A stretch of DNA of 10,699 nt from Desulfotomaculum sp. (GTDB lineage Bacteria > Bacillota > Desulfotomaculia > Desulfotomaculales > Desulfohalotomaculaceae). The notes under the pieces were generated by a model. The model was not told where the DNA came from. It saw nothing but the letters and a program-made list of their open reading frames with translations, and ran no database searches. Both the position numbers and the translations under genes were made by a program. Of the stretch, positions 1 to 6,079 are shown in pieces. Location of the stretch: assembly GCA_021129815.1 (NCBI GenBank), contig JAJOKN010000056.1:2703-13401 (forward strand), in the 5' to 3' direction. Each line of letters opens with the position of its first letter. The first letter of the stretch is position 1.

Positions 1-155
1 TAATGGTTAAAAAAACAACTAGGGTTTAAATGACTTAAACAAAGTCATAAGTATGCTTTTAGTTTTGAATTTTTTTAAATTTAACTTAAAGCTTATTAAC
101 TCTTGATGTAGACTTTGGCAGTATTTTTAAGTTAATTTAATAGGAGATATGTCAT
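1..155. other. A+T-rich region upstream of argS
   Basis: No coding region is supportable here. It contains long A and T runs, a short dyad at 30-48, and the argS ribosome binding site AGGAGA at 142-147. The best promoter I can draw is TTGATG (103-108), 17 bases, TTTAAG (126-131). Its -10 matches the consensus at only 4 of 6 positions, so it is a weak suggestion. No T-box leader features (specifier stem, AGGGTGGNACCGCG-like T-box, terminator hairpin) are visible, although aminoacyl-tRNA synthetase genes in Firmicutes often carry one. The main promoter may lie before the window. Confidence 0.5.
30..48. repeat. Inverted repeat (7-bp arms) upstream of argS
   Basis: ATGACTT at 30-36 and AAGTCAT at 42-48 are perfect reverse complements separated by the 5 bases AAACA. 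A second short dyad, GTTTAA (24-29) with TTAAAC (35-40), overlaps it, so the two stems could not form together. It could be a repressor operator or a weak hairpin. No T-tract follows directly, so it is not a convincing terminator. Its function is unknown, and in such A+T-rich DNA chance occurrence is possible. Confidence 0.3.
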
Positions 156-1838
156 GTGAATAACATAATAGAATTATCGCGTAACGGTATAATTGAAGCG
201 CTTAAGACAAGTGTACAAAAAGCAATAGATTCAAAGATGCTACCAATGATTGAACTTCCTGTATTTACAGTTGAAATTCCGCGGGAAAAAGAACATGGCG
301 ATTTTGCAACTAATATAGCTATGGTATTGTCTAAGTCTGCAAAAAAACCGCCTCGTGACGTTGCAAAAACAATCGTGTCAAATTTTGAGATTAAGGATAT
401 TCCTATAGAAAACATAGAAATAGCGGGTCCTGGTTTTATCAATTTTTATTTAAAATGGGACTGGCTGCATCCTGTAATTGAAGATATAATCGAGCAAGGA
501 AATGATTATGGGCGAGTTAACATAGGTAAAGGTAAAAAAGTGCAAGTTGAATTTGTGAGCGCAAACCCTACAGGGCTTTTACATATGGGAAATGCACGAG
601 GGGCAGCTTTAGGAGATAGCATTGCATCAATTTTGCAGTTTGCAGGGTTTGACGTAGAGCGCGAATATTACATAAATGATGCTGGCAATCAAATAGAAAA
701 CTTTGCGAAGTCGCTAGAAGTGCGATATCTTCAGCATTTTGGAGAAAATGTGTCTATGCCTGAAGATGGCTACCATGGTGAGGATATAATACAGACAGTT
801 AACAATTTTATTGCTGAGTGTGGGGATAAGTATTTAAAAGTGGATTCTATCGAGCGACGAAAAATACTTGTGGAGTTTGCACTAAAGGAGAAAATTGCAA
901 ACATAGAGAAATCGTTATTGGATTTTGGCGTAAAATACGATAATTGGTTCTCAGAAAGGCACTTACATGAGAAAGGCATTGTGGATGCTACCATAGAAGA
1001 GTTAAAAAAGCGCGGCTATACATATGAAAAGGAGGGAGCTGTGTGGTTTAAAGCAAGGGAATTTGGAGATGATAAAGATGAAGTTTTAATCCGTGCAAAC
1101 GGTAGCCCTACATATTTTGCTGCGGATATTGCGTATCATAAAAATAAATTTGAACGAGGATTTGAGCATGTCATAGATATATGGGGTGCAGACCATCATG
1201 GGCATGTGAAACGGATGAAAGGTGCAATGAGGGCTCTGGGCTATTCGCCAGATAGCTTGGAAGTCATACTCATGCAACTCGTGCGTCTTGTTCGAGGCGG
1301 AGAAATAGTACGGATGTCTAAGCGCACTGGCAATGTTGTGACTTTGTCAGAGATTTTAGAAGAAGTTGGTAGAGATGCTGCGAGATATTTCTTTGTTATG
1401 AGAAGCGCTGATACTCATTTGGAATTTGATATTGATTTAGCAAAATCTCAAAGCAATGACAATCCAGTATTTTATATACAGTATGCACATGCAAGGATAT
1501 GCAGCATATTGAGCCAGGCAGCAGATGAAGGTAAATATAAAAACCTAGACAAACCTAACTTAGCACTATTAAAAGAACAAGCTGAGATAGATTTAATAAA
1601 AAAGCTAGCTGTGTTTCCGATGGAAGTTTCGCTGGCAGCTGAAATGAGAGCGCCACATCGCATTGCAAAATATGCACATGAGCTGGCGGGGCTTTTTCAC
1701 AGTTTTTATAATGCTTATAGAGTAATTGTGCCGGATGTTGAGCTTTCTTTTGCAAGGCTTGCTCTTGTTCGTGCAGTGAAAACAGTGATATTTAATGCGC
1801 TTAAGTTAGTTGGAGTTTCAGCACCTGAGAGAATGTAA
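156..1838 (+). CDS. argS: Arginyl-tRNA synthetase (ArgRS)
   Basis: A class I aminoacyl-tRNA synthetase that charges tRNA-Arg with arginine using ATP in the cytoplasm. The protein has 560 residues, normal for the family. An N-terminal Arg-tRNA-synthetase domain (about 5-95, with the EKEHGDFATNIA stretch) precedes the Rossmann catalytic core. That core carries the HIGH-type motif HMGN at 143-146 within SANPTGLLHMGNARGA, and the KMSKS-type motif MSKRTG at 387-392. The C-terminal helical DALR anticodon-binding domain spans about 440-560 and ends with the typical LVGVSAPERM. The start is GTG at 156: AGGAGA (142-147) sits 8 bases upstream, the nearby ATGs at 149 and 154 run into stops, and the next in-frame ATG is residue 28. 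pyrG begins 20 bases after the stop, suggesting co-transcription. Identification is secure. Confidence 0.97.
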   Translation: MNNIIELSRNGIIEALKTSVQKAIDSKMLPMIELPVFTVEIPREKEHGDFATNIAMVLSKSAKKPPRDVAKTIVSNFEIKDIPIENIEIAGPGFINFYLKWDWLHPVIEDIIEQGNDYGRVNIGKGKKVQVEFVSANPTGLLHMGNARGAALGDSIASILQFAGFDVEREYYINDAGNQIENFAKSLEVRYLQHFGENVSMPEDGYHGEDIIQTVNNFIAECGDKYLKVDSIERRKILVEFALKEKIANIEKSLLDFGVKYDNWFSERHLHEKGIVDATIEELKKRGYTYEKEGAVWFKAREFGDDKDEVLIRANGSPTYFAADIAYHKNKFERGFEHVIDIWGADHHGHVKRMKGAMRALGYSPDSLEVILMQLVRLVRGGEIVRMSKRTGNVVTLSEILEEVGRDAARYFFVMRSADTHLEFDIDLAKSQSNDNPVFYIQYAHARICSILSQAADEGKYKNLDKPNLALLKEQAEIDLIKKLAVFPMEVSLAAEMRAPHRIAKYAHELAGLFHSFYNAYRVIVPDVELSFARLALVRAVKTVIFNALKLVGVSAPERM

Positions 1839-1858
1839 ATTTTATTCAGGAGGTAAAT

Positions 1859-3472
1859 ATGACAAAATATATCTTTGTTACAGGTGGAGTTGTTTCATCT
1901 CTAGGAAAAGGTATAACTGCTGCGTCTTTAGGAAGGTTGTTAAAAAATCGCGGATTAAAAGTGGCTATACAAAAATTAGATCCTTACATCAATATAGATC
2001 CGGGTACTATGAGTCCATATCAGCACGGAGAGGTGTTTGTTACTGAGGATGGTGCTGAAACTGATCTGGATTTAGGGCACTATGAAAGGTTTATAGATGT
2101 TAATTTAACTAAAAAAAGCAATGTGACGACAGGTGGAATTTATTGGTCAGTTATAAGCAAAGAGCGCAGAGGGGATTATTTAGGGGGTACAGTTCAAGTT
2201 ATTCCTCACATAACAAATGAAATAAAAGAACGCGTGTTAGCGCTGGCAGAGGAATCTAAGCCTGATGTAGTGATTGTGGAAATTGGGGGTACTGTTGGAG
2301 ACATAGAATCTCAACCCTTTTTAGAAGCAATAAGACAGTTGAAAAGCGATTTGGGCAAAGAAAATGTAATGTACATACACGTTACATTGGTGCCGCATAT
2401 TAAAGCTGCCAATGAATTGAAAACTAAGCCTACACAGCATAGCGTTAAGGAGCTAAGAGGGATTGGCATTCAGCCAGATGTCATAGTATGTCGGAGTGAA
2501 AAACCTTTGACAAAGGAAATGACTAGAAAGATCGCATTGTTTTGCGATATTGAAGAAAGAGCAGTTATTCAGGCAGTGGATGTTTTTTCTATATATGAAG
2601 TACCGTTAAAGTTAGAAGAAGAAGGATTAGCTAAAATAACAATTGATAAATTAAAGCTTGACTGCAGTGAATCTCCAAATTTAAGCGAATGGCGCAATAT
2701 GGTTGAGGCTATGAAGAATCTCAAGAAATCTGTTGTGATTGCTCTTGTAGGGAAATATGTGTTGCTTCCTGATGCTTATTTGAGCGTAGCGGAATCTTTG
2801 AGACATGCAGGGTTGTATCACAATTATTCTGTTGATATACGCTGGGTTGGTAGCGAAAAGTTAGAGCGTGAAGATGTGAAAGAGGTTTTGAAAGGAGCAG
2901 ATGGGATATTAATACCTGGAGGATTTGGCAATAGGGGCATAGAAGGCAAGATAAAGGCAATTAAATATGCGCGTGAAAACAATGTGCCTATGTTTGGGAT
3001 TTGTCTCGGCATGCAGCTGGCAGTGGTGGAATATGCGCGCAACGTTTTGGGTTTGCATAATGCAAACAGCTCGGAATTTAATCCTAATACAGAACACCCT
3101 GTTATAGACTTACTGCCTGAACAAAAGAATATTGCTGATAAAGGCGGTACTATGCGCTTAGGAGGCTATAAGTGTACTATAAAGAAAAACACATTGGCTT
3201 ATAGAGCCTATCAACAAGAAGTTGTATATGAAAGGCACAGGCATAGATATGAGTTCAATAATGATTACAAGGATGAGTTCTTAAAAAGCGGTATAGTATT
3301 TTCTGGAATTATGCAGGAGCGAGGATTGGTAGAAATAATAGAATTGCCTGGTCACCCTTGGTTTTTAGCTACACAATTTCATCCAGAGTTTAAGTCCAGG
3401 CCAAATCGTCCCCACCCATTATTTAAAAGCTTTATAAGTGCAGCTGTGCAAAGAAAGGAAAGAAGAGCTTAG
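1859..3472 (+). CDS. pyrG: CTP synthase (glutamine-hydrolysing)
   Basis: Makes CTP from UTP, ATP and glutamine, the last step of de novo pyrimidine nucleotide synthesis. The protein has 537 residues, the usual length. The N-terminal synthetase domain opens with KYIFVTGGVVSSLGKG (residues 3-18), containing the P-loop, and later has EIGGTVGDIESQPF (141-154). The C-terminal class I glutamine amidotransferase domain shows PGGFG (353-357), the nucleophile Cys382 in GICLGMQ, and the catalytic His508/Glu510 in QFHPEF. ATG at 1859 follows AGGAGG (1848-1853) by 5 bases. In Bacillus, pyrG is controlled by a CTP-sensitive leader attenuator, but here only 20 bases separate it from argS and no such leader is possible. 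One residue in the linker-GATase junction, KYVLLPDAYLSV, has Leu where many homologues have Glu (KYVEL); this is not at a catalytic site. All key residues are intact. Confidence 0.98.
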   Translation: MTKYIFVTGGVVSSLGKGITAASLGRLLKNRGLKVAIQKLDPYINIDPGTMSPYQHGEVFVTEDGAETDLDLGHYERFIDVNLTKKSNVTTGGIYWSVISKERRGDYLGGTVQVIPHITNEIKERVLALAEESKPDVVIVEIGGTVGDIESQPFLEAIRQLKSDLGKENVMYIHVTLVPHIKAANELKTKPTQHSVKELRGIGIQPDVIVCRSEKPLTKEMTRKIALFCDIEERAVIQAVDVFSIYEVPLKLEEEGLAKITIDKLKLDCSESPNLSEWRNMVEAMKNLKKSVVIALVGKYVLLPDAYLSVAESLRHAGLYHNYSVDIRWVGSEKLEREDVKEVLKGADGILIPGGFGNRGIEGKIKAIKYARENNVPMFGICLGMQLAVVEYARNVLGLHNANSSEFNPNTEHPVIDLLPEQKNIADKGGTMRLGGYKCTIKKNTLAYRAYQQEVVYERHRHRYEFNNDYKDEFLKSGIVFSGIMQERGLVEIIELPGHPWFLATQFHPEFKSRPNRPHPLFKSFISAAVQRKERRA

Positions 3473-3474
3473 TT

Positions 3475-3514
3475 AGTGTATATTTTTAGAGTGTATATTT
3501 AGGAGGTGTATTTT
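3475..3514 (+). repeat. Three 15-bp-spaced direct repeats before sppA
   Basis: AGTGTATATTT occurs at 3475-3485 and again at 3490-3500. A degenerate third copy, GGTGTATTTT, lies at 3505-3514, giving an exact 15-base period across the whole pyrG-sppA gap. The third unit overlaps the sppA ribosome binding site and ends against its GTG start. It may be a simple tandem duplication or a set of binding sites. Regulation is not shown by the sequence. Confidence 0.6.
3501..3506 (+). promoter_or_regulatory. sppA ribosome binding site, decides the start
   Basis: AGGAGG lies 8 bases before the GTG at 3515. An in-frame GTG at 3506 begins inside this motif and would leave no binding site upstream, so 3515 is the better start. 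Confidence 0.85.
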
Positions 3515-4477
3515 GTGAGAAGAAAAATTATCACAGGGGTTATAATAGGGATATTGATGTTGTTTATAGCTCTAGCCGTTATTTTACAAGAAGATGCTGC
3601 TCTTGATGTAGCGATTAGTGCTAAAAACGAGATAGGCGTGATAGATATTACAGGCGTCATAGTTAGCGGCAACAGTGGGAGTGATTTTATGGGTGGCACT
3701 ACTACCGGCTCTGCATCTGTTATAAACCAGCTTCGTAAAGTCAGAGAAAACCCAAATATGCCGGCGGTTATATTGTATATGAACAGTCCAGGAGGAAGTC
3801 CAGCTGCATCTCTAGAAATAGGAAATGAGATAAAGCGACTTAGGGAAGAAGGGAAAATTGTTGTAACATATATGGCAGACATAGCTACTTCCGGGGCTTA
3901 TTGGATAGCTTGTGAAACAGACTTAATTGTAGCAAACCCATCTACAATGACAGGAAGCATTGGAGTTATTATGCAGATATTTAATTTTGAAGAACTGTAT
4001 GATATGCTAGGAATAGATGTGAATATCATTAAAAGCGGAGAACATAAAGATATGGGTGCGACGCATAGAGATATAATTGAAGAAGAAAAGAGAATTTTCC
4101 AAAGCATGGTGAACGATATATATGAACAGTTTATAGAGGTGGTATCTAAAGGCAGGAATATGGAAATAGAGCAAGTAAAAAAATTGGCTGATGGAAGAGT
4201 ATATACAGGAAGGCAGGCGTTGGAACTAGGGCTTGTGGATAAATTGGGAGACATGCGCGATGCAATTGAAGTTGCTGCTGATCTTGCTGGGATTGAAGGA
4301 GCCCCGTATATCGTGAACTTGACTCCTGTTAGCTTTTGGGATGAATTTTTTGGACATATATCACTTGGCAATGTTTTTCCATATGACATTTATGTAGAGA
4401 ATTATATTGGCCCTATGCTGTTGCCGCCGCATGTTGTCAAGCCGCATGTTGTCAACAATAAGTCTCAAAGCCTATAG
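3515..4477 (+). CDS. sppA: Signal peptide peptidase SppA (S49 family)
   Basis: A membrane-anchored serine protease thought to degrade signal peptides left in the membrane after protein export. From GTG 3515 it has 320 residues, close to short Firmicute SppA and about half the duplicated E. coli form. A basic MRRK start and a single hydrophobic segment at about 5-24 form a signal anchor, leaving the catalytic domain outside. The S49 fold shows LYMNSPGGSP (88-96), the nucleophile Ser126 in ADIATSGAYW, and the general base Lys178 in IKSGEHKDMG. The Ser-Lys spacing of 52 equals that of B. subtilis SppA (Ser147/Lys199). TMTGSIGV (144-151) is also typical. The C-terminal tail carries a duplicated PHVV motif from a 15-base tandem repeat. 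In B. subtilis SppA the C-terminal tail is self-processed and enters the active site, so the tail may matter. It lies 42 bases after pyrG and 59 before fba, probably in the same operon. Confidence 0.93.
   Translation: MRRKIITGVIIGILMLFIALAVILQEDAALDVAISAKNEIGVIDITGVIVSGNSGSDFMGGTTTGSASVINQLRKVRENPNMPAVILYMNSPGGSPAASLEIGNEIKRLREEGKIVVTYMADIATSGAYWIACETDLIVANPSTMTGSIGVIMQIFNFEELYDMLGIDVNIIKSGEHKDMGATHRDIIEEEKRIFQSMVNDIYEQFIEVVSKGRNMEIEQVKKLADGRVYTGRQALELGLVDKLGDMRDAIEVAADLAGIEGAPYIVNLTPVSFWDEFFGHISLGNVFPYDIYVENYIGPMLLPPHVVKPHVVNNKSQSL
4426..4455 (+). repeat. Perfect 15-bp tandem duplication in the sppA 3' end
   Basis: GCCGCATGTTGTCAA occurs twice head to tail at 4426-4440 and 4441-4455. It is in frame and encodes PHVVK-PHVVN near the C-terminus of SppA (residues 305-314). 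The two copies are identical, which suggests recent slippage or duplication. A multiple of three keeps the reading frame, so copy number could vary without breaking the gene. Confidence 0.9.
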
Positions 4478-4517
4478 AATTTGGTTTTGAAGTTTGCAAG
4501 AATATTAAAAAATTTAT

Positions 4518-4528
4518 GGAGGGGGGGG
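4518..4528 (+). promoter_or_regulatory. fba ribosome binding site with an 8-G run
   Basis: GGA followed by eight G residues (4521-4528) precedes the ATG at 4537. GGAGG proper (4518-4522) is 14 bases from the ATG, while the 3' end of the G-run is 8 bases away and could pair with the anti-Shine-Dalgarno partly through G-U pairs. An in-frame ATG at 4516 overlaps this motif and has no binding site of its own, so it is not taken as the start. Confidence 0.7.
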
Positions 4529-4536
4529 TAATAAAA

Positions 4537-5391
4537 ATGGCATTAGTTACCGTTGCAGAGCTGCTTAAAAAAGCAGAAGAAGGAAAGTATGCTGTTGGAG
4601 CGTTTAACTGCAACAACATGGAAATAGTGCAGGCTATTATAACCGCAGCAGAAGCTGAAAGAGCACCAGTTATTATTCAAGCTAGCCAAGGAGCTATAAA
4701 GTATGCGGGTTTAGAATGGGTTGCAGGCATGGCTAAGCTTGCAGCAGAGCGGGCTAAAGTTCCAGCAGCTATTCACTTGGATCATGGTACAAGTTTTGAA
4801 CAGTGTGTTAAATGTATCAGAGCGGGTTTTAGTTCAGTCATGATCGATGGATCGAAGTTGCCGTTTGAGGAAAACGTTGCGCTGACAAATAAGGTAGTTG
4901 AAGTTGCACGCGCTGTTGGTGTGTCTGTAGAAGCAGAGCTTGGTAAAATTGGCGGTACTGAAGACGATATCAGTGTAGATGAGCGAGAGGCTATGCTTAC
5001 AGATCCAGATGAGGCAAAGGAATTTGTGGAAAGAACAAAGGTTGACTCGTTAGCTGTTGCTATAGGAACAGCGCATGGACAGTATAAAGGAAAACCAGAA
5101 TTGGATTTTGATAGGCTTGAGAAGATCAAAAAACTTGTCAAGATTCCTATCGTACTGCATGGGTCGTCAGGGGTGCCTGATGAAGATATAAGAAGGGCGA
5201 TTTCATTAGGGGTGAGCAAAGTAAATATTGATACAAATATCAGGGAAGCGTTCACCAATACCATGCGCAAGATTTTAAATGAAAAGCCAAAGGAAATAGA
5301 TCCGAGAAAAGTATTGGGACCTGCGCGTGAGGCTGCGGTTGAGGTAATCAGAGAGAAGATAAGATTATTTGGAACAAGTGGCAAAGCTTGA
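4537..5391 (+). CDS. fba: Fructose-1,6-bisphosphate aldolase, class II
   Basis: A zinc-dependent aldolase that splits fructose-1,6-bisphosphate into dihydroxyacetone phosphate and glyceraldehyde-3-phosphate (and the reverse) in glycolysis and gluconeogenesis. The protein has 284 residues, almost the length of B. subtilis FbaA, in a TIM-barrel. Visible active-site elements are HLDHG (80-84, with catalytic Asp82 and zinc His83), VEAELGKIGG (131-140, Glu134), GTAHG (177-181, zinc His180), LHGSSG (207-212, zinc His208) and the phosphate-binding KVNIDTNIR (228-236). The start at ATG 4537 gives the family N-terminus MALVTVAELL; an upstream in-frame ATG at 4516 would add MEGGVIK, encoded by the ribosome binding site. 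The gene is followed after 24 bases by the transaldolase gene, as in Bacillus fbaA-ywjH. A tagatose-bisphosphate aldolase of the same family is a less likely alternative. Confidence 0.95.
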   Translation: MALVTVAELLKKAEEGKYAVGAFNCNNMEIVQAIITAAEAERAPVIIQASQGAIKYAGLEWVAGMAKLAAERAKVPAAIHLDHGTSFEQCVKCIRAGFSSVMIDGSKLPFEENVALTNKVVEVARAVGVSVEAELGKIGGTEDDISVDEREAMLTDPDEAKEFVERTKVDSLAVAIGTAHGQYKGKPELDFDRLEKIKKLVKIPIVLHGSSGVPDEDIRRAISLGVSKVNIDTNIREAFTNTMRKILNEKPKEIDPRKVLGPAREAAVEVIREKIRLFGTSGKA

Positions 5392-5415
5392 GAAGATTTT
5401 AAGGAGGAGAGTTTT

Positions 5416-6063
5416 TTGCAAATTTTTCTTGACACTGCAAATACCGATGAAATTCGCAAAGCAAGTGAACTTGGAGTGATTTCTGGTGTAACTACCAATC
5501 CTTCGCTCATCGCTAAAGAGGGAAGAGACTTTAAGCAAGTGGTGAGGGAGATAACTGAGATAGTAGATGGTCCGATAAGCGCAGAAGCTGTGAGCCTTGA
5601 TGCAGACAAGATGCTAGCTGAAGCGATAGAATTATCGCAGATTCATCCAAATATTGTAGTAAAACTGCCGATGACAGAAAACGGTCTAAAAGTGGCAAAG
5701 GAGTGCAGCAAGAGAGGGATCAAAACGAATTTGACGCTTATATTTTCTGCAAACCAAGCATTGCTAGCAGCGCTAGCAGGAGCTACTTATGTAAGCCCGT
5801 TTGTAGGGAGAATAGATGATACGGGTCATGATGGCATTAAGTTGATCTATGATATTGTCGAAATATTTAACAACTACAGCATTGACACTCAAATTATTTC
5901 TGCCAGCATACGACACCCTATACATGTTTTGGAATCTGCCAAAGCGGGAGCTGATATTGCTACAGTGCCACCTAAGGTACTCACACAAATGGTAAAGCAT
6001 CCACTTACAGATATAGGGATTGAAAAGTTTTTATCTGATTGGAAACAAGTTGAAAAATTTTAG
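5416..6063 (+). CDS. tal: Transaldolase (short TalC/FSA family)
   Basis: A class I Schiff-base aldolase of about 215 residues. It belongs to the decameric TalC/FSA family that moves a dihydroxyacetone unit between sugar phosphates in the non-oxidative pentose phosphate pathway. The protein opens with MQIFLDTANT and GVTTNPSLI (24-32). The Schiff-base lysine is Lys83 in VVKLPMT, matching Lys85 of E. coli FsaA. Two residues that separate the activities are Glu57 and Phe129, where FsaA has Gln59 and Tyr131. Both are transaldolase-type, so transaldolase is preferred over fructose-6-phosphate aldolase, although such genes are often labelled fsa. The start is TTG 5416, 8 bases after AGGAGG (5402-5407); the next in-frame ATG is residue 66, which would remove half the barrel. 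Spacing is 24 bases to fba and 16 to rho, so co-transcription is likely. Confidence 0.92.
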   Translation: MQIFLDTANTDEIRKASELGVISGVTTNPSLIAKEGRDFKQVVREITEIVDGPISAEAVSLDADKMLAEAIELSQIHPNIVVKLPMTENGLKVAKECSKRGIKTNLTLIFSANQALLAALAGATYVSPFVGRIDDTGHDGIKLIYDIVEIFNNYSIDTQIISASIRHPIHVLESAKAGADIATVPPKVLTQMVKHPLTDIGIEKFLSDWKQVEKF

Positions 6064-6079
6064 AAGAGGAGAATGAAAG

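Noticed and set aside
115..141. TTGGCA (115-120) with TTTAAT (136-141) as the argS promoter
   Set aside because: The boxes match well but the spacer is only 15 bases, and transcription would start at or after the ribosome binding site at 142-147.
1810..2046. Plus-strand 78-codon frame across the argS-pyrG junction
   Set aside because: It is a shifted reading of the argS end and pyrG start, both of which are conserved in their own frames.
3506..3514. Earlier GTG start for sppA
   Set aside because: This codon begins in the AGGAGG motif that serves the GTG at 3515, so it would have no ribosome binding site.
3898..4389. Minus-strand open frame of 163 codons within sppA
   Set aside because: It lies wholly antisense to the conserved SppA catalytic domain; no recognisable protein features.
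4478..4517. Promoter between sppA and fba
   Set aside because: TTGGTT or TTGAAG with TATTAA-like boxes gives poor matches or wrong spacing; no case beyond A+T-richness.
4516..4536. Earlier ATG start for fba
   Set aside because: It would encode MEGGVIK from the ribosome binding site itself and is not part of the family N-terminus.
4782..5609. Minus-strand open frame of 275 codons across fba and tal
   Set aside because: It is antisense to two intact, well-recognised genes, is Ser/Thr/Leu-rich as mirror frames usually are, and shows no family motif.
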